A DNA stretch of 64,000 bases from Amoebidium appalachense (Eukaryota > Ichthyosporea): assembly GCA_963693365.1 (NCBI GenBank), contig CAVNZM010000002.1:4588001-4652000 (forward strand). Reading direction: 5' to 3'. The translations under genes were made by a program, and so were the position numbers. Position 1 is the first letter of the stretch. Each line of letters starts with the position of its first letter. The notes below the pieces were generated by a model. The model did not search any database, was not told the DNA's origin, and worked only from the letters and a program-made list of their open reading frames with translations. Below are positions 63,533 to 64,000 of this stretch, piece by piece.

Positions 63533-63748
63533 GAAGGCACATGGCACAGGGCGGAGCCGGGTGGGGGGGGGGGGGGAGATGGAGTACCTTATCCCAGCAT
63601 TGGTACGTGTCGGAAGCAGCACAGTCCAGGGGTGGGGGTGCAGGGTTGTTGAAAAAGCCAGTGTTGCATTTTGATGACTTGCACATGGGCTTACTGGGGC
63701 ACGAACACACCGTCTGGCCAATCGTGCAGTTGCGGGCGTTCGGGCAGC
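60286..63748 (-). CDS. Cys-rich extracellular protein (TNFR/GCC2-GCC3-like repeats), 5' end outside window
   Basis: Five exons in transcript order: 63748-63588, 62981-62855, 62340-62206, 61750-61169, 60719-60286, all joining in phase (about 479 residues here). The 63748 acceptor shows that the gene continues upstream of the window. The first exon holds a Cys module (GCPNARNCTIGQTVC, then SKCNTGFF). The second and third have few Cys (NDLAWISRFGLAHVRR, KYDTRYWDRYYDAA). The 582-nt exon is dense in Cys with a spacing like TNF-receptor or GCC2/GCC3 repeats (CARCPDNYYYIGPC, CTQCPDGEYPSESC). It ends with a second copy of the first module (GCPDAPHCQPGQSTC, then SCNTGYH). The last exon starts LDGVIFQQNITFVQNGL and becomes strongly acidic before the stop at 60286. 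No membrane segment is visible. Extracellular location is inferred from Cys content. The last exon is linked by phase and splice sites only. Confidence 0.75.
60792..60829. repeat. Perfect 15-bp inverted repeat (hairpin)
   Basis: TACATGAGTATACTT and its exact reverse complement flank an 8-nt loop (TACGTGAG). It lies in the last intron of the Cys-rich gene. Confidence 0.95.
62543..62655 (-). repeat. Poly-C-tailed interspersed repeat
   Basis: On the minus strand: GAGGATGGACTATGTTTATG, GTGCATTTTTGG, TTTGTATTGTGTTGCCCGC and TTACTCTGTAACGCA, then a C-rich run. Located in an intron of the Cys-rich gene. Confidence 0.75.
62987..63050. repeat. (GT)n array at an acceptor
   Basis: On the sense strand this is a (CA)n tract ending CACGTGCAG, the acceptor of exon 62981-62855. 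Confidence 0.95.
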
Positions 63749-63846
63749 CTGTGTTTGTGCGTGTGTGCGTGTGTGCGTGTGTGTGCGTGTGTGCGCGCGC
63801 GAGTGCGGATAGAGTGATTGGAATAGGATGTGAGAATGTGGGGGGA

Positions 63847-63958
63847 ACGGTTTAGTAGTTTGCGTCACAGAACAAAAGATGCATTTATGTGGGAAAAGAC
63901 GGTGCGGATCCTGCAAAGCAAACACATGAATGCACCATAAGTAGAGCTCATCCTAAGG
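63847..63958 (-). repeat. Poly-C-tailed interspersed repeat
   Basis: On the minus strand: TTAGGATGAGCTCTACTTAT, GGTGCATTCATG and TGTTCTGTGACGCAAACTAC, then a C-run. A diverged copy at the window end. Confidence 0.65.
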
Positions 63959-64000
63959 GGGCCCCAAGCCACCCACACTAGCCGAGTTTCGAGCCATTCA

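Overview
The window is nuclear DNA from an intron-rich eukaryote. Its genes are split into many short exons (about 55-580 nt) by GT-AG introns of roughly 0.3-2.4 kb, and one intron is GC-AG. The genes found include a DNA polymerase delta subunit 3, a DH-PH Rho GEF and a secreted SUEL-type lectin. That set fits a unicellular holozoan or another protist, but nothing here fixes the species. I see no operons, no bacterial features, and no tRNA, rRNA or CRISPR loci. Introns and spacers are extraordinarily rich in poly-G/poly-C, (CA)n/(GT)n and (CT)n tracts, so nearly all long open frames of Cys-Val, His-Thr, Pro, Gly or Arg-Glu repeats are artefacts of simple repeats.

Layout. (1) 464-7967, minus strand: secreted lectin with a signal peptide, poly-Asn and Pro-rich linkers and two SUEL galactose-binding lectin domains; its 3' end is unresolved. 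(2) 8.0-17.8 kb: spacer with CCAAT-box clusters, a decayed non-LTR-type retroelement (11.9-13.0 kb) and two weak small-ORF candidates. (3) 17902-24548, plus: eight-exon acyl-CoA dehydrogenase-like gene. (4) 24.5-28.4 kb: convergent spacer with CCAAT-rich tandem repeats and copies of a short poly-C-tailed interspersed repeat. (5) 28366-38457, minus: POLD3/Pol32, 14 exons, 557 codons, complete. (6) 38.5-42.6 kb: divergent spacer with CCAAT/E2F-like sites and a second retroelement copy. (7) 42572-57771, plus: 17-exon DH-PH RhoGEF (about 840 aa) with a 1-nt frame disruption in exon 4. (8) 57.8-60.3 kb: convergent spacer with a less repetitive patch holding unexplained ORFs. (9) 60286 to beyond 63748, minus: 3' part of a Cys-rich, probably extracellular protein; its 5' part lies outside the window.

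For the POLD3, ACAD and RhoGEF models the exon phases sum to a multiple of three (RhoGEF after allowing for the single extra base), which is strong internal support. The genes do not look functionally linked: DNA replication, Rho signalling, acyl-CoA chemistry and two secreted Cys-containing proteins sit side by side.

The most unusual features are these. Simple-repeat orientation largely follows gene direction, with (CA)n and C-runs on the sense strand, and splice sites often sit inside the repeats. A family of about ten short interspersed repeats ends in poly-C. A minisatellite of about 48 units at 53.0-54.8 kb carries an apparent 891-bp internal duplication, readable from its unit-length pattern.
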